Of a stretch of 64,000 nucleotides of DNA, positions 1 through 8,150 are shown piece by piece; the stretch's first letter is position 1; every line of letters begins with the position of its first letter. The translations under genes and the position numbers were made by a program. The notes below the pieces were generated by a model that did not search any database, was not told where the DNA came from, and saw nothing but the letters and a program-made list of their open reading frames with translations. The DNA is taken from positions 1 to 64,000 of the forward strand of contig NZ_JBHSHL010000025.1 in assembly GCF_042652965.1 (NCBI RefSeq), read 5' to 3'. This stretch comes from Filifactor villosus (GTDB lineage Bacteria > Bacillota > Clostridia > Peptostreptococcales > Filifactoraceae).

Positions 1-55
1 TGTAGGAAAAGATGCAGCGAGCCCGAACATCCTTGAAAAACAAAACAACAACTAA
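1..55 (+). CDS. 3' end of an unidentified gene (partial)
   Basis: Frame 2 is open from the left edge to a TAA at 53-55. The same frame continues after this stop to a TGA at 110-112, so this could be a gene tail with a nonsense change or simply the end of the upstream gene. A strong terminator at 129-162 supports a transcript ending here. Too short to recognise a family. Confidence 0.3.
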   Translation, partial: VGKDAASPNILEKQNNN

Positions 56-128
56 TCGAGAGGTATTCAGGAAGCTATAAATGCGGAAGAACATTTTGAA
101 GAAGTAAGATGAATAAAGATTAATAAAT

Positions 129-162
129 AAAGACTATCGGAGGCAACACTCCGAGAGTCTTT
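129..162 (+). terminator. Terminator closing the leftmost transcript
   Basis: Stem AAAGACTaTCGGAG pairs with CTCCGAgAGTCTTT (one mismatch) around a 6-nt loop, followed by AT-rich sequence. It is nearly symmetric and could act on both strands. Confidence 0.7.
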
Positions 163-187
163 ATTTATACGACACTCATCTCAGAGT

Positions 188-285
188 ATTTATTATTCAT
201 TACTTTGTCGATATCAGTGATTTGTGCTCTGTAGGAAATAAATGTTCGAGTCACAGGATCGATAAGACAACATTTCTAATGGATA
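188..285. repeat. Family B palindromic repeat, degenerate copy
   Basis: Matches the family B layout: TATTATTC start, GATATC and TTTGTG in the left half, and TTCTA..GGATAATAATGT at the right end. It lies between two terminators in a stretch with no gene. Confidence 0.4.
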
Positions 286-380
286 ATAATGTACAAGTTC
301 TTGTCATTCTATACAAATCAATTCTTTTAATCATCTATATGTTCTATTACAGATGACATTTCAATGGAATAGGAATTTTA

Positions 381-424
381 AATAGGGTACCGCATATTTA
401 AGGCTGCGGTATCCTATTTTATTA
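381..424 (+). terminator. Terminator-like hairpin with no obvious upstream gene
   Basis: A 14-bp stem, AATAGGGTACCGCA with TGCGGTATCCTATT (one G-U pair), is followed by a T-rich run. The stem core TACCGCA/TGCGGTA is the same as the ends of family C repeats, so it may be a decayed C element rather than the end of a transcript. The 170-535 stretch holds no gene that I can support. Confidence 0.55.
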
Positions 425-532
425 TATTTTTGTTTTTCACAAGGGACTATCGGATCATTTTGTGCAGTATATTTCCCTGATAAAAACATCAGGCTTATGA
501 GAAGTGGTGTTTTTATCGGAAGAAGTATCATA

Positions 533-567
533 AAAAAGGTTGCTTCTCTATTGAGAGAAGCAACCTT
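533..567 (-). terminator. Terminator of the superoxide reductase gene
   Basis: Perfect 14-bp stem AAGGTTGCTTCTCT/AGAGAAGCAACCTT with a 4-nt loop, followed on the minus strand by a run of six T. It lies 16 bases past the stop of the superoxide reductase gene. Confidence 0.85.
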
Positions 568-582
568 ACATACTTTTAGAAA

Positions 583-957
583 TTATTTTACGACGACATC
601 CTTACTGTTTTCCCATAGACCATGGATGTTGCAATAACTAAGAGCAACCAGTTTTCCGGAAGAAGGAAGTTTTACTCCTACAACAGCCTTGGGCTCAGAG
701 AAAGAATTTGTCTCACCGTGTGCGGAAAACTTTGCATCTGCAAGCTCAATGATGTTCTTTCCGCCTTCGGGAATAAAGAAAAGTTTAAACCATGCAATAT
801 AGTGCTCCGGAGTATTCGGATGCGCGATTGCATCTCCTATCGATAGACTTACCTCTGTAACCTCGTCTTTTGAAAAGGTATCAGGACAGTTGATAACAGG
901 AACGTGTTTTTCGCCCTTCCAATCTCCACTCTTGATAAAATCATTAAAAATACTCAT
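583..957 (-). CDS. Superoxide reductase, neelaredoxin class
   Basis: A 124-residue protein that would reduce superoxide to hydrogen peroxide in the cytoplasm, the usual anaerobe defence. The full Fe(His)4Cys ligand set is visible: His18 in GEKHVP, His46 and His52 in AHPNTPEHY, and Cys109 and His112 in SYCNIHG. There is no N-terminal desulforedoxin domain, so it is the one-iron (class II) form. Two earlier in-frame ATGs exist. The start at 957 is chosen because AGGGAGG lies 9 bases upstream; the ATG at 963 is too close to it. Single gene, with its own terminator. Confidence 0.93.
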   Translation of the reverse strand: MSIFNDFIKSGDWKGEKHVPVINCPDTFSKDEVTEVSLSIGDAIAHPNTPEHYIAWFKLFFIPEGGKNIIELADAKFSAHGETNSFSEPKAVVGVKLPSSGKLVALSYCNIHGLWENSKDVVVK

Positions 958-1075
958 AGTCATAATCCTCCCTAAAAAATTCATGAAATCTTATTACAGC
1001 TTATAATATACCCAATTGAGAAAAAAGAAAACATAAAACCTTGTTTTATCTGTGACACATTTCTGTTCCTTTGTA

Positions 1076-1188
1076 GTGCTATTCTCCTTTTGAAGTATCA
1101 GAGAAATAGAATGTGTATTTACCGAAACCGTTTTGAGCAATCATATACCCAAATTATATGACCGAACAGTTTGAGTAGATAAGAATAT
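1076..1188. repeat. Family A palindromic repeat, diverged copy
   Basis: Starts GCTATTCTCC and continues through ACCGAAACCGTTTTGAG, matching the copy at 10781-10890 along its length, ending near GATAAGAATAT. It fills most of the 958-1330 gap between superoxide reductase and mscL. Confidence 0.5.
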
Positions 1189-1330
1189 AATTTTATAAGT
1201 GAAATAGTAAAAAAATCCTGTTGAAAGAGCGGTGAAACTTTTTCAACAGGACAGATCTGATCAAATAATTGTATGAAGAGCTTGTCAACAACGGTTCGGA
1301 TGGAACATGATGTGAGCAAGCGAGAACATA

Positions 1331-1711
1331 CTATTTATTCTTTAATAGATCACGGATTTCCGTAAGTAGAACTTCTTCGTTCGACGGTGCCGGAGGAGCT
1401 GCAGGTGCCGCTTCTTCTTTTTTCTTGAACGCGTTCATCGATTTTACCACCATAAAGATCGAGAATGCAATGATCAAAAAGTTTACGACTTGTTGGATAA
1501 AGTTTCCATAAGCGACAGTTGCTTCTCCAACCTGAACCGAGAGCGAGGTAAAATCGACTCCTCCGATGATTACACCGACAATAGGCATAATGATATCATC
1601 GACTAATGAAGCTACGATTTTTCCGAAAGCACCTCCGATAACAACTGCAACTGCAAGGTCAAGTACATTTCCCTTCATGGCAAAGTCTTTGAATTCTTTT
1701 AATAGTTTCAT
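1331..1711 (-). CDS. mscL: Large-conductance mechanosensitive channel MscL
   Basis: 126 residues, the usual MscL length. The N-terminus MKLLKEFKDFAMKGNVLDLA is the family signature (amphipathic S1 helix leading into TM1). TM1 (about 16-40) has the glycine/alanine-rich AVVIGGAFGKIV pore stretch, and TM2 spans about 68-92. A charged, Ala/Pro-rich linker and a C-terminal helix follow. It opens under membrane tension to release solutes during hypo-osmotic shock. Start chosen at 1711 (GAAAGGGTG upstream); 23 earlier in-frame codons do not match the family. Confidence 0.95.
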   Translation of the reverse strand: MKLLKEFKDFAMKGNVLDLAVAVVIGGAFGKIVASLVDDIIMPIVGVIIGGVDFTSLSVQVGEATVAYGNFIQQVVNFLIIAFSIFMVVKSMNAFKKKEEAAPAAPPAPSNEEVLLTEIRDLLKNK

Positions 1712-1850
1712 AGAAAACACCCTTTCAAAACTTCTGAATACAATGAAATAATTACTTTTAGACCTATACCCCTGATACAAATTATTTAATCAAAAAATTT
1801 ACACAATTTTATAAAATACAAGTATTTCATATGAGAGAAAACCTTTTGTT

Positions 1851-1962
1851 ATACTATTCTCCAATAGAAGTGTGGTTATATTTATTTTATGACCACAAAA
1901 ACCGTTTTATCTCTTGTTGAATACAGATTACTGATATCTATAACTCAAATGAATAATAGTAT
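1851..1962. repeat. Family B palindromic repeat
   Basis: A clear full copy in reverse orientation, from ATACTATTCTCCAATAG to AATAATAGTAT. The two halves carry complementary segments (left GTGTGGTTATAT, right GATATCTATAACTC), so it can fold on itself. Confidence 0.65.
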
Positions 1963-2347
1963 CAGTTATTTCAAACACGAAATAAGATATACAATATAAA
2001 CAAAAAAGAAGAGAACGAGTGCCTTATAGGAGCAAAAGATGGAAAACTTTCAATTTTATTATAAATCATTCCATTGAAATATAAAGGAAAAAGAAAAAAA
2101 TATCGGAGGAAGCAACTTCGAAAAAATGGGATGAGACTAAGTGATATATATAAAAGTATTGAAATTTCAAATAAAATTATATAGATCATGTGATGGATTT
2201 CATCTTAAAAAATGCAATTTCACAAAAAGTCAAAAAAGTATATCGTACTTGCAAAAAATATAGGGTTTATGAATGAAAAATATAGCAAATAGAATAAAAA
2301 TAATAACATATTTGCAGGAAACATCTTTTCATTTTAAAAAACTTTGA
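1963..2347. other. AT-rich intergenic stretch before pckA
   Basis: Very AT-rich. A hydrophobic minus-strand reading frame at 1971-2189 has no ribosome site and low-complexity composition, so I do not call it. Nothing else is visible before the pckA promoter. Confidence 0.5.
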
Positions 2348-2353
2348 TATAAT
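2348..2353 (+). promoter_or_regulatory. Likely -10 box of pckA
   Basis: TATAAT, about 43 bases before the pckA start. The -35 region at spacer 17 (CTTTTC) is poor, so activation by a regulator is possible. Confidence 0.5.
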
Positions 2354-2396
2354 AGGGGATGTAAGACAATACAAAATATATCAAAGAGGTGCGGTT

Positions 2397-4070
2397 ATGT
2401 CTACGATTAGAAATTACAAACGAGATGAAATAAATAAGAAAAATGAGAAGTTCTCAGCCTTGAGAACGACAATCGAAACTGTCTTTTACGGCAATAATGT
2501 AATCTATGTCAGGAACCTTGCACAAGCCTACGAGCTTGCCAAGAATTCGAGCGGGACCGTCGTGACCGGAATGGATGTATATGAGCCTGAAAAACTCGAC
2601 CTTCCTTCCGATGCAAAGGTACTTCTGTATAACGATGGAGAAGTTACGGGGCGCTATGCCAAGGCGAGGGTGATCTTGAATAATAGGGATACAGATAAGG
2701 AAAAGACATTTTCCGCTCTTGCCAGAGAAGCTGCCTTCTATGCGCGAGATAAAAAACTTTACTACGCTCAGGCCTATGTCGGTCTGCATGAAGACTTTAT
2801 GCTCAAGGCTCATCTGTTGATACAGGAAGGATATGAAAACACACTCTACAACTGGTTGCTGAACTTCCAAGCCGTCAATGAAAAATATGAAGAGATGTAT
2901 CGAAATTCGAAGGAGTGGAACGAGACGGACATCTACGTCCTTTCTCTGCCCGATTATCTCCCCAAGGAACACGAAAAAGGATTGGCCTTGTTTGAGCCTT
3001 CACACAACTGTCTTTTGCTTTGTGGAATGAGGTACTTCGGAGAACATAAGAAGGGGACCTTGACCCTCAGTTGGGAGGTCGCGAACCGAAACGGCTATGT
3101 ATCCTGTCATGGAGGATTAAAGAGATACAACTTGGAGAAGGAAGCCTATACCATCGCATTTTTCGGTCTTTCCGGATCGGGCAAATCGACTCTGACCCAC
3201 GATAAACACGAGGACAAATTCGATATCAGTATCCTGCATGACGATGCGTTTATAATTTCCGAGAGCGATCTGTCGACGGTCGCATTGGAGCCGTCCTACT
3301 TTGATAAGACCCAGGACTATCCTGCGGGACATGAGGCAAACAAGTACCTTCTCTCCATCCAAAACTGCGGTGCGACCTTGGATGAGAATAACAAAATCGT
3401 ACCCGTAACCGAAGACATTCGAAACGGGAACGGTCGTGCAATCAAATCTCATCTTTGGACAACGAATAGGATCAATAAGGTGGATGATCGCCTTAATGCT
3501 ATCGTATGGCTGATGAGAGATTCTTCAATCCCTCCGATCATCAAGATCAAGAACCCTGTAGTAGCCTCCGTCTTCGGGGCGGTACTTGCGACCAAGAGGA
3601 CGACTGCAGAGAGATTGGACAACAGTGCCGAGATGGAAAAACTCGTCATTGTGCCTTATGCAAACCCATTTAGGACCTATGCCTTGAGTGAAGATTACGA
3701 GAAGTTTAAGAATCTATTTGATAAGAAGGAGATCAACTGCTATATTATCAATACAGGGAGTTATATGGACAAAAAGATCCCCAAAGAGATTACCTTAGGT
3801 ATCTTGGAGAAACTCGTGGAAGACTCTTTGGACTTTAAGCCTCTTTGTTGTTTCGACGAGATCGACTATGCCGAAGTCGAAGGTTTTGAAGTCGATTGCG
3901 ACAACAGGAACTTCGATAAAATGTGGAAGAATGCTCTGGTCTATCGTATGGAGTATGTCAAGAGTCTTGAGGGAAGCCCTGACGAGCTTCCGACAGAAGT
4001 TATGAAGGAACTCGAAAAGTTGAAGTCCGAAGTGGAAGAGCATGCAAGACTTGCAACGCTGAAAAAGTAA
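2397..4070 (+). CDS. pckA: Phosphoenolpyruvate carboxykinase (ATP-type)
   Basis: 557 residues. Interconverts oxaloacetate + ATP and PEP + CO2 + ADP; in fermentative anaerobes it often runs toward oxaloacetate. The ATP P-loop is FGLSGSGKSTLT (256-267), followed by HDDAF (about 281), which stands where classical enzymes have a GDDEHGW-type metal-binding stretch. RNGNGRAIKS, AIVWLMRD and YANPFRTY are further blocks of the Clostridia branch of this family. Classical PckA has GLSGTGKTTLS, so this is a diverged subgroup. Ribosome site AGAGGTG upstream. Transcribed alone, with a terminator at 4102. Confidence 0.88.
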   Translation: MSTIRNYKRDEINKKNEKFSALRTTIETVFYGNNVIYVRNLAQAYELAKNSSGTVVTGMDVYEPEKLDLPSDAKVLLYNDGEVTGRYAKARVILNNRDTDKEKTFSALAREAAFYARDKKLYYAQAYVGLHEDFMLKAHLLIQEGYENTLYNWLLNFQAVNEKYEEMYRNSKEWNETDIYVLSLPDYLPKEHEKGLALFEPSHNCLLLCGMRYFGEHKKGTLTLSWEVANRNGYVSCHGGLKRYNLEKEAYTIAFFGLSGSGKSTLTHDKHEDKFDISILHDDAFIISESDLSTVALEPSYFDKTQDYPAGHEANKYLLSIQNCGATLDENNKIVPVTEDIRNGNGRAIKSHLWTTNRINKVDDRLNAIVWLMRDSSIPPIIKIKNPVVASVFGAVLATKRTTAERLDNSAEMEKLVIVPYANPFRTYALSEDYEKFKNLFDKKEINCYIINTGSYMDKKIPKEITLGILEKLVEDSLDFKPLCCFDEIDYAEVEGFEVDCDNRNFDKMWKNALVYRMEYVKSLEGSPDELPTEVMKELEKLKSEVEEHARLATLKK

Positions 4071-4101
4071 ATCTTGAAACTGTTTGATAGGTAAGCTATC
4101 G

Positions 4102-4137
4102 GCCCTCTTTGCCAACGGTGAGGAGGGCATCTTTTAT
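4102..4137 (+). terminator. Terminator of pckA
   Basis: GCCCTC/GAGGGC stem, 15-nt loop, then CTTTTATT. A short stem but correctly placed 31 bases past the pckA stop. Confidence 0.5.
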
Positions 4138-4328
4138 TGCAGAGGCGGATTCGATGCTATTTTCCGGAAAAAGTATGGTTATATTCACGTGTTTTGTAAT
4201 ACTATGATCTATTAGAATTGACAGGCGCTAATGTCATAGTATGTGCTTTTTTTGTCCTTTAGCATACAGGATCGTGAAGTTTATCAAGTCTTTTCCAAGA
4301 ATAATTCCGTAAAACTCGTCTAAGTGTG

Positions 4329-4334
4329 ATATAA
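4329..4334 (+). promoter_or_regulatory. Likely -10 box of the trpS operon
   Basis: TATAAT about 87 bases before the trpS start. Between it and the gene, CTTGCaCCCA can pair with GGGCAAG, and a short ATG frame at 4367 carries one Trp codon but has no ribosome site. No T-box motif is visible, so Trp control here is not supported. Confidence 0.45.
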
Positions 4335-4420
4335 TAATAAAATCACGAAAAATAACGCTTGCACCCATGCCTGTCTTTTGGGCAAGTGGTGTGATCGATA
4401 AGAATAAGGGAGAGAACACT

Positions 4421-5419
4421 ATGGAGAAAAAAAGATTGTTCAGCGGAATACAGCCATCGGGCAAAATTACCCTCGGAAACTACCTCGGATCGATCTCGAA
4501 CTGGATCGGTCTGCAAGATGAGTTCGACTGCCTGTTTTCGGTCGTGGATCTTCACGCGATCACGGTTCCTCAAGTAGCGAAGGAACTTAGGGAAAATACT
4601 TTGTTGTTGTTGGCACAGTACCTTGCCTGCGGGATCGACCCCCAAAAAAGCACAGTCTTTATACAGTCGCACGTTCCGGCCCATGCGGAGTTGAGCTGGG
4701 TGCTCAACACCATGACCTATATGGGAGAACTTTCGCGGATGACACAGTACAAGGACAAGTCGAAGAAGAGTTCCGACAACCTCAATGCGGGCCTGTTTAC
4801 CTATCCCGTGCTCATGGCGGCGGACATCCTCTTATACAATACCGACCTTGTGCCGATCGGTGCCGATCAGAAACAGCATTTGGAATTGGCGAGGGATCTG
4901 GCGATTCGATTTAACGGAAGATACAGTGATACTTTCACCGTGCCCGAAGGGTACTTTCCGCCCATTGCCGCAAGGGTAATGAGTTTGCAGGAACCTACCA
5001 AGAAGATGAGCAAGTCCGACAGCAATGAGAACGGTTTTATCTCGCTTCTCGATACCGAAGATGTCATCGTCAAAAAGATAAAGAGGGCGGTGACCGATTC
5101 CGAGGGAGTGGTACGCTATAGCACGGAACAACCGGGGATCAAAAATCTTTTGGAGATTTACAGCAAGATGACATCGGAGAGTATCGAGGACATCGTTGCA
5201 AGGTATGAAGGAAGGGGTTACGGAGACTTCAAGGCGGATACTGCTGAAGTGGTCGCTCAAGGTCTGAGACCCATTCGCGAAAAGGCGGAAGAATTGCTCA
5301 AGGACAAGGCCTACCTCGACGAAGTCTATCGAGATGGAGCGCAGAGGGCGAACTCCATGGCAGGCAAAATGCTGCGTAAGGTGTTTAAAAAAGTCGGGTT
5401 TATTCCCCGTTCGATATAA
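4421..5419 (+). CDS. trpS: Tryptophanyl-tRNA synthetase
   Basis: 332 residues, class Ic aminoacyl-tRNA synthetase that charges tRNA-Trp. The HIGH-equivalent is PSGKITLGNY near the N-terminus, and KMSKS is at about 194-198 (TKKMSKSDSNENG). Start placed at 4421, preceded by AAGGGAGAG; the upstream in-frame codons do not fit the family. It heads an operon with lspA, an mnmM-like gene and a DMT transporter (gaps of 12, 13 and 18 bases). Confidence 0.95.
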   Translation: MEKKRLFSGIQPSGKITLGNYLGSISNWIGLQDEFDCLFSVVDLHAITVPQVAKELRENTLLLLAQYLACGIDPQKSTVFIQSHVPAHAELSWVLNTMTYMGELSRMTQYKDKSKKSSDNLNAGLFTYPVLMAADILLYNTDLVPIGADQKQHLELARDLAIRFNGRYSDTFTVPEGYFPPIAARVMSLQEPTKKMSKSDSNENGFISLLDTEDVIVKKIKRAVTDSEGVVRYSTEQPGIKNLLEIYSKMTSESIEDIVARYEGRGYGDFKADTAEVVAQGLRPIREKAEELLKDKAYLDEVYRDGAQRANSMAGKMLRKVFKKVGFIPRSI

Positions 5420-5431
5420 GAAGGAGACAAG

Positions 5432-5890
5432 ATGATATATGTGATCTCGTGTATTGTGATGGTTCTGCTGGATCAGGCGAGCAAGTATTATGCGAAGACT
5501 GTGATAAGATCGAGCGGAAGTATAGCGGTAATAAAAGGATTTTTTCATCTGACCTATCTTGAGAACAGAGGAGCGGCCTTCGGGATGTTGCAGGGGCAGA
5601 GAGTCATCTTTACAATTATGACGGTGCTCATCATTGCCATAATCCTCTCCTATGTTTCAAAGAACAAGGGAAGTATAGCTTTGAAGTGGATAGCTACTTT
5701 TATTATTGCAGGTGCGATAGGTAACCTCATCGACCGGTTGTTGTTGGGTTATGTCGTTGATTTTATCGATTTTAGAGGGATATGGAGTTATGTCTTCAAT
5801 GTGGCCGATATGTTTGTAGTGTGCGGAGCCTTCGCCATGGCTCTGCGACTTTTATTGGAAGAGAAGGCGACAAAGAAGATACGGGAATAG
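5432..5890 (+). CDS. lspA: Lipoprotein signal peptidase (signal peptidase II)
   Basis: 152 residues, four membrane helices. Cleaves the signal peptide of diacylglyceryl-modified prolipoproteins in the cytoplasmic membrane. Conserved blocks: NRGAAFG (45-51), NLIDR with D101, VVD with D110, and FNVADMF with D126; the aspartates include the catalytic pair. It follows trpS by 12 bases with AGAAGGAGA as ribosome site. A likely client in this window is the IsdE-like lipoprotein at 58458. Confidence 0.95.
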   Translation: MIYVISCIVMVLLDQASKYYAKTVIRSSGSIAVIKGFFHLTYLENRGAAFGMLQGQRVIFTIMTVLIIAIILSYVSKNKGSIALKWIATFIIAGAIGNLIDRLLLGYVVDFIDFRGIWSYVFNVADMFVVCGAFAMALRLLLEEKATKKIRE

Positions 5891-5903
5891 AAAGGAAGAA
5901 GGT

Positions 5904-6479
5904 ATGAATCGTATCACAAACTTAAATGATATTTCACTGTTCTTATGTGAACGTTATATGCCAAAGGTGGAAGTCGCTGTCGACATTACTTTGGGAAACG
6001 GTTTGGATGTTGAGAAGTTTTTGCCTTATATCGGCTGCAAACTCATTGCCATCGACATTCAGCAGGAGGCAATCGACAATGCCAGGAACAGGCTGGCAAA
6101 GACCGTGCCGGCAGAACAACTGCAAAAGGTCGAATTTGTGCATGATACCCATACCAATATCGATAAGTATGTGGAAAAGGCGGATCTGATCTTCGGAAAC
6201 TTGGGTTATCTTCCCAATTCGAATCATAAGATCATGACAAGACCGGAAAGCACTCTGATCTGCTTGGGTAAGGCGCTCGATATCTTGAATGTGAACGGCC
6301 TGCTTTCGGTCGTGAGCTATCTGGGACAAGATAGGGGCAAGGAACATTCCATCATCAAATCATTTTTTGAAAGTTTGGATCCGAGACAGTTTAAGGTCAT
6401 TGACATCAACCCTTTAAATCAGGACGAGATGGCTCCTACCTTGTTTCTCTGTCAGAAGGTCGATGAAACGAGGGAGTAA
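5904..6479 (+). CDS. Class I SAM methyltransferase of the MnmM/YtqB family
   Basis: 191 residues. Family members methylate the aminomethyl group of wobble uridine in tRNA (mnm5(s2)U formation in Gram-positives lacking the MnmC methyl domain). Seen here: the SAM motif DITLGNGLDVEKF (about 28-40), the acidic strand-2 end AIDIQ, and FGNLGYLP (about 97-104), which corresponds to the FNLGYLP block of YtqB. C-terminal NPLNQDEMAPTLF also fits. Assignment is by motif only. Translationally close to lspA (13-base gap). Confidence 0.78.
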   Translation: MNRITNLNDISLFLCERYMPKVEVAVDITLGNGLDVEKFLPYIGCKLIAIDIQQEAIDNARNRLAKTVPAEQLQKVEFVHDTHTNIDKYVEKADLIFGNLGYLPNSNHKIMTRPESTLICLGKALDILNVNGLLSVVSYLGQDRGKEHSIIKSFFESLDPRQFKVIDINPLNQDEMAPTLFLCQKVDETRE

Positions 6480-6497
6480 AAGATAGGGGGGACAAGT

Positions 6498-7379
6498 ATG
6501 TCGAACAAAAGATGGGTTTCGTGGTTTCTTCTTATATTTACCTGTTTTGCGTGGGGAGGTTCCTATGTAAGTATCGAAATATGTCTCCGGGCTTTGGGAC
6601 CGGCATACCTTCCGTTTTTTCGGTACCTGATCTCATCGGTCATCCTCTTTGTAGCTTTAAAGCTCGGCAAATCTCCTCTTTATCTTGAGAAGAAGGACTT
6701 GGGAAGAATCATCCTCTCCGCCTTGGCAAGTATCACCTTCTACTTTTACTTTGAGAATGTAGGTATCATGAAGATAGGGGCAAATGAAGCTGCGGTGCTC
6801 GTTGCAATGATGCCGATCATCGCCTTGGTGGCCAATCGGATCTTTCTGAAACAAAAGATCCTTCTCAGAAACATCATAAGCTCGCTGATCTCGATAGCGG
6901 GGATCTATCTGGTTATCGGAGGAGCGGAGTTCAACAGCAACTATGTCGGCTACCTCTATATGATGATGGCCTCTATAAGCTGGGTCACCTATATGATATG
7001 TACCAAACCCCTTGTTCAGAAGTACGACGGGCTGTTGATCACCTTCTACCAATGTCTGATCGGGACAGTGGGTTTTATCCCCATGTTGAAGACGGACTAT
7101 GTGTATATAGAGAGGATCGACCTGCCCATCATGTTGCATTTTCTGTTTTTAGCCCTGATATGTTCGGCGGCCTGTACGTGGTTTTATGCAATCTCGATCA
7201 AAGAGCTCGGGGTCAGCATCTCGGCGATGTTGCTTAACTTTATACCGGTTGCGACCTTTATCTTCAGTTTCGTCTTTCTCAACGAGGTGCTTGCACCGAT
7301 GAAACTGCTGGGCTCCGCCATTGCGATCGGCGGACTCTTGATGATGAAGGGCGATGAAGCTGTCGAAGAAGCAGCATAA
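6498..7379 (+). CDS. EamA/DMT-family transporter
   Basis: 293 residues with ten predicted membrane helices in two halves, each an EamA repeat. The first begins FTCFAWGGSYVSIEICLRA and the second follows YVGYLYMMMASISWVTYM. Drug/metabolite exporters of this type carry amino acids, nucleotides or drugs; the substrate cannot be told from sequence. Last gene of the trpS operon, followed directly by a strong terminator. Confidence 0.85.
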   Translation: MSNKRWVSWFLLIFTCFAWGGSYVSIEICLRALGPAYLPFFRYLISSVILFVALKLGKSPLYLEKKDLGRIILSALASITFYFYFENVGIMKIGANEAAVLVAMMPIIALVANRIFLKQKILLRNIISSLISIAGIYLVIGGAEFNSNYVGYLYMMMASISWVTYMICTKPLVQKYDGLLITFYQCLIGTVGFIPMLKTDYVYIERIDLPIMLHFLFLALICSAACTWFYAISIKELGVSISAMLLNFIPVATFIFSFVFLNEVLAPMKLLGSAIAIGGLLMMKGDEAVEEAA

Positions 7380-7382
7380 ACA

Positions 7383-7416
7383 AAGCGGTACCGAGAACAA
7401 ACTTCCGGTACCGCTT
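7383..7416 (+). terminator. Terminator of the trpS operon
   Basis: 11-bp stem AAGCGGTACCG/CGGTACCGCTT starting 4 bases after the DMT transporter stop. No long T-run follows, but stem strength and position are convincing. Confidence 0.7.
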
Positions 7417-7744
7417 ACTCTTGCAACATAGGAAAACATCATACAAAGATATGGACCGAAGTTCCTGTTGTTTTGCAGAGAACAATAAGTTCATAAAAAG
7501 ATTGTTTTTACGGTATTGTCTGTTTCAGGCGACCGGGGGTGAGGTTTTGCTTCCATCGTCACACAGCAATGTTCGATACATCCATACTGCGTTTCCCTGA
7601 TCGCTTGATTCCAATACTACTCTTCAAGAAAGGTATGCTTATATCCGTCTTGACTATCAAAACAACGTTTTTTCGGATCTGAAAAAATCAAAACTTATTT
7701 AAAGGATAGAAGTATAAATATAGTATTACGATTTTGTTAAGGAA

Positions 7745-7877
7745 ACACCGCACAAAGGCAAACTTCCGATTTTTCTTCGACTTTATAAAACACAAAGGTC
7801 TCTCATATCAATATTTTCAAGAATTTTATCCTTTGTACAAAATCGATTTTATGCTGATTTTCTGAATTATGCGGTAT
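7745..7877. repeat. Family C palindromic repeat
   Basis: Begins CACCGCAC and ends AATTATGCGGTAT, with GATTTTATGCTGATTTTC near the right end, a stretch shared with copies at 19730 and 25220. Bases 7417-7744 to its left show no gene or other structure that I can support. Confidence 0.5.
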
Positions 7878-7991
7878 CGCCTTAATACTATATTTCAGTA
7901 GAGGGGTGATGGCGTTTATTTTGTGTCCACAAATATTCGTTTCATCTTCTATGCAATACAATTGTGGATTACTCAAAGAAAGAACGATATA

Positions 7992-8108
7992 ATACTATTC
8001 TCCGTTTGAAATGTCGGGTACAAAAATATATAATTGTCGAAAAACAATTTGGAGGATCATGATTTTTAAAAGTATTCAACCTGTGTCAATTCTAATAGAC
8101 AATAGTAT
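7992..8108. repeat. Family A palindromic repeat
   Basis: Full copy, ATACTATTCTCCGTTTGAAA to AATAGACAATAGTAT. It shares AACAATTTGGAGGATCATG with other copies. It sits just downstream of the aminotransferase stop at 8151 (minus strand) and may serve as its 3' hairpin. Confidence 0.65.
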
Positions 8109-8150
8109 AAAGTGCCAACACGCTGTTTTTTGGAGTTACAAGCGAGTTTC

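Noticed and set aside
1971..2189. Hydrophobic minus-strand frame before pckA
   Set aside because: Low complexity from AT-rich DNA, no ribosome site, no family resemblance.
4335..4420. T-box or Trp leader peptide for trpS
   Set aside because: No T-box sequence or specifier loop; the short frame with one Trp codon has no ribosome site.
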